A stretch of 5,305 nucleotides of DNA. Source: Candidatus Glassiibacteriota bacterium (GTDB lineage: Bacteria > Gemmatimonadota > Glassbacteria > GWA2-58-10). Shown piece by piece: positions 4,986-5,305 of this stretch. The notes below the pieces were generated by a model, which was not told the DNA's origin, made no database searches, and saw only the letters and a program-made list of their open reading frames with translations. Within the stretch, counting starts at the first letter, position 1. Each line of letters begins with the position of its first letter. Where the stretch lies: NCBI GenBank assembly GCA_016934095.1, contig JAFGTO010000177.1:1-5305 (forward strand), read 5' to 3'. The position numbers and the translations under genes were made by a program.

Positions 4986-5305
4986 TCAACAGCCGAGGAA
5001 GCGGAAGACCCGCTCGGCGCCGGCGGCAAAGTTTTCCACAGCCAGGTCTGCCCCGGCCGCGGCCAGCTCCCCGAGGCCCACCGTGCCTGTGGCCACCGCC
5101 ACGGTCCGCGCGCCGATCGAGCGGCCGGCCTCTATGTCCCGCACCGTATCACCGATCACGAAAGTCTGCTCCGGGGAAAACTCCGTGCGGAAGTACCGGC
5201 GGGCCTCGTCAAATGCCAGAACCGCCAGTTGGCTGCGGCTGATCAGGTGCTCTCCGAACCCCCCGGTGGGGAAGTAACCGGCCACCCCGAGGGTCTCGAG
5301 CTTTA
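4986..5305 (-). CDS. HAD-superfamily phosphatase, C-terminal part
   Basis: The last 105 codons are in the window and the N-terminal part lies beyond the right edge; the GTG at 5285 is internal, since the frame stays open to the edge with KLETLG before it. The visible part holds HAD motif IV, FVIGDTVRD with the two metal-binding aspartates, followed by IEAGRSIGARTVAVATG, typical of phosphoglycolate phosphatase-like HAD hydrolases. The KLETLGV..YFPTGGFGEH..SRSQL segment upstream matches a pattern I know from this group (KLE..GL..YF..GaFG.d...R..L), and its lysine may be the motif III lysine. The nucleophile aspartate motif DxD and cap domain are outside. The substrate cannot be told. The gene ends 245 bp before the 60-aa gene on the same strand; no clear terminator is seen between them. 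Confidence 0.9.
   Translation of the reverse strand, partial: KLETLGVAGYFPTGGFGEHLISRSQLAVLAFDEARRYFRTEFSPEQTFVIGDTVRDIEAGRSIGARTVAVATGTVGLGELAAAGADLAVENFAAGAERVFRFLGC

Overview
This 5.3 kb window is GC-rich, tightly packed bacterial chromosome with strong Shine-Dalgarno sites. The species cannot be named from it. The GC-rich coding sequence, a sigma-70 consensus promoter and a candidate sigma-28 (flagellar) promoter fit a motile, peptide-using bacterium. No phage, transposon, CRISPR or RNA gene was seen.

Left part (1-2316, minus strand): an OPT-family oligopeptide transporter is followed 41 bp later by the start of a gene resembling M29-type (leucyl-type) aminopeptidases, which runs off the left edge. 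Together they look like a peptide import and cleavage unit. Between this unit and the next genes lies a 330-bp gap (2317-2646) with no convincing gene.

Middle part (2647-3660): three small minus-strand genes lie in a row. They encode a ribbon-helix-helix DNA-binding protein (about 59 aa), an 84-aa all-helical protein and an 82-aa charged protein. The first is preceded by a perfect TTGACA-17-TATAAT promoter whose -10 box sits inside a perfect 18-bp palindrome, a natural candidate autoregulatory operator. Facing the other way, with its -35 box only 23 bp from the first one, is a near-consensus promoter (TTGAAA-17-TATAAT). It drives a rightward gene after a leader of about 150 nt.

Right part (3658-5305): the rightward gene encodes an atypical short-lid nucleoside monophosphate kinase and ends at a strong, probably bidirectional intrinsic terminator. 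Converging on the same terminator is a 60-aa lysine-rich orphan protein. Its upstream region carries an exact match to the sigma-28/SigD consensus (TAAA-16-GCCGATAT) and a long hairpin in the leader. The right edge holds the C-terminal third or half of a HAD-superfamily phosphatase on the minus strand.

The most promising undescribed material is the RHH-led operon of small proteins with its divergent promoter region, and the candidate flagellar-regulon orphan gene. The known genes look like ordinary metabolism.
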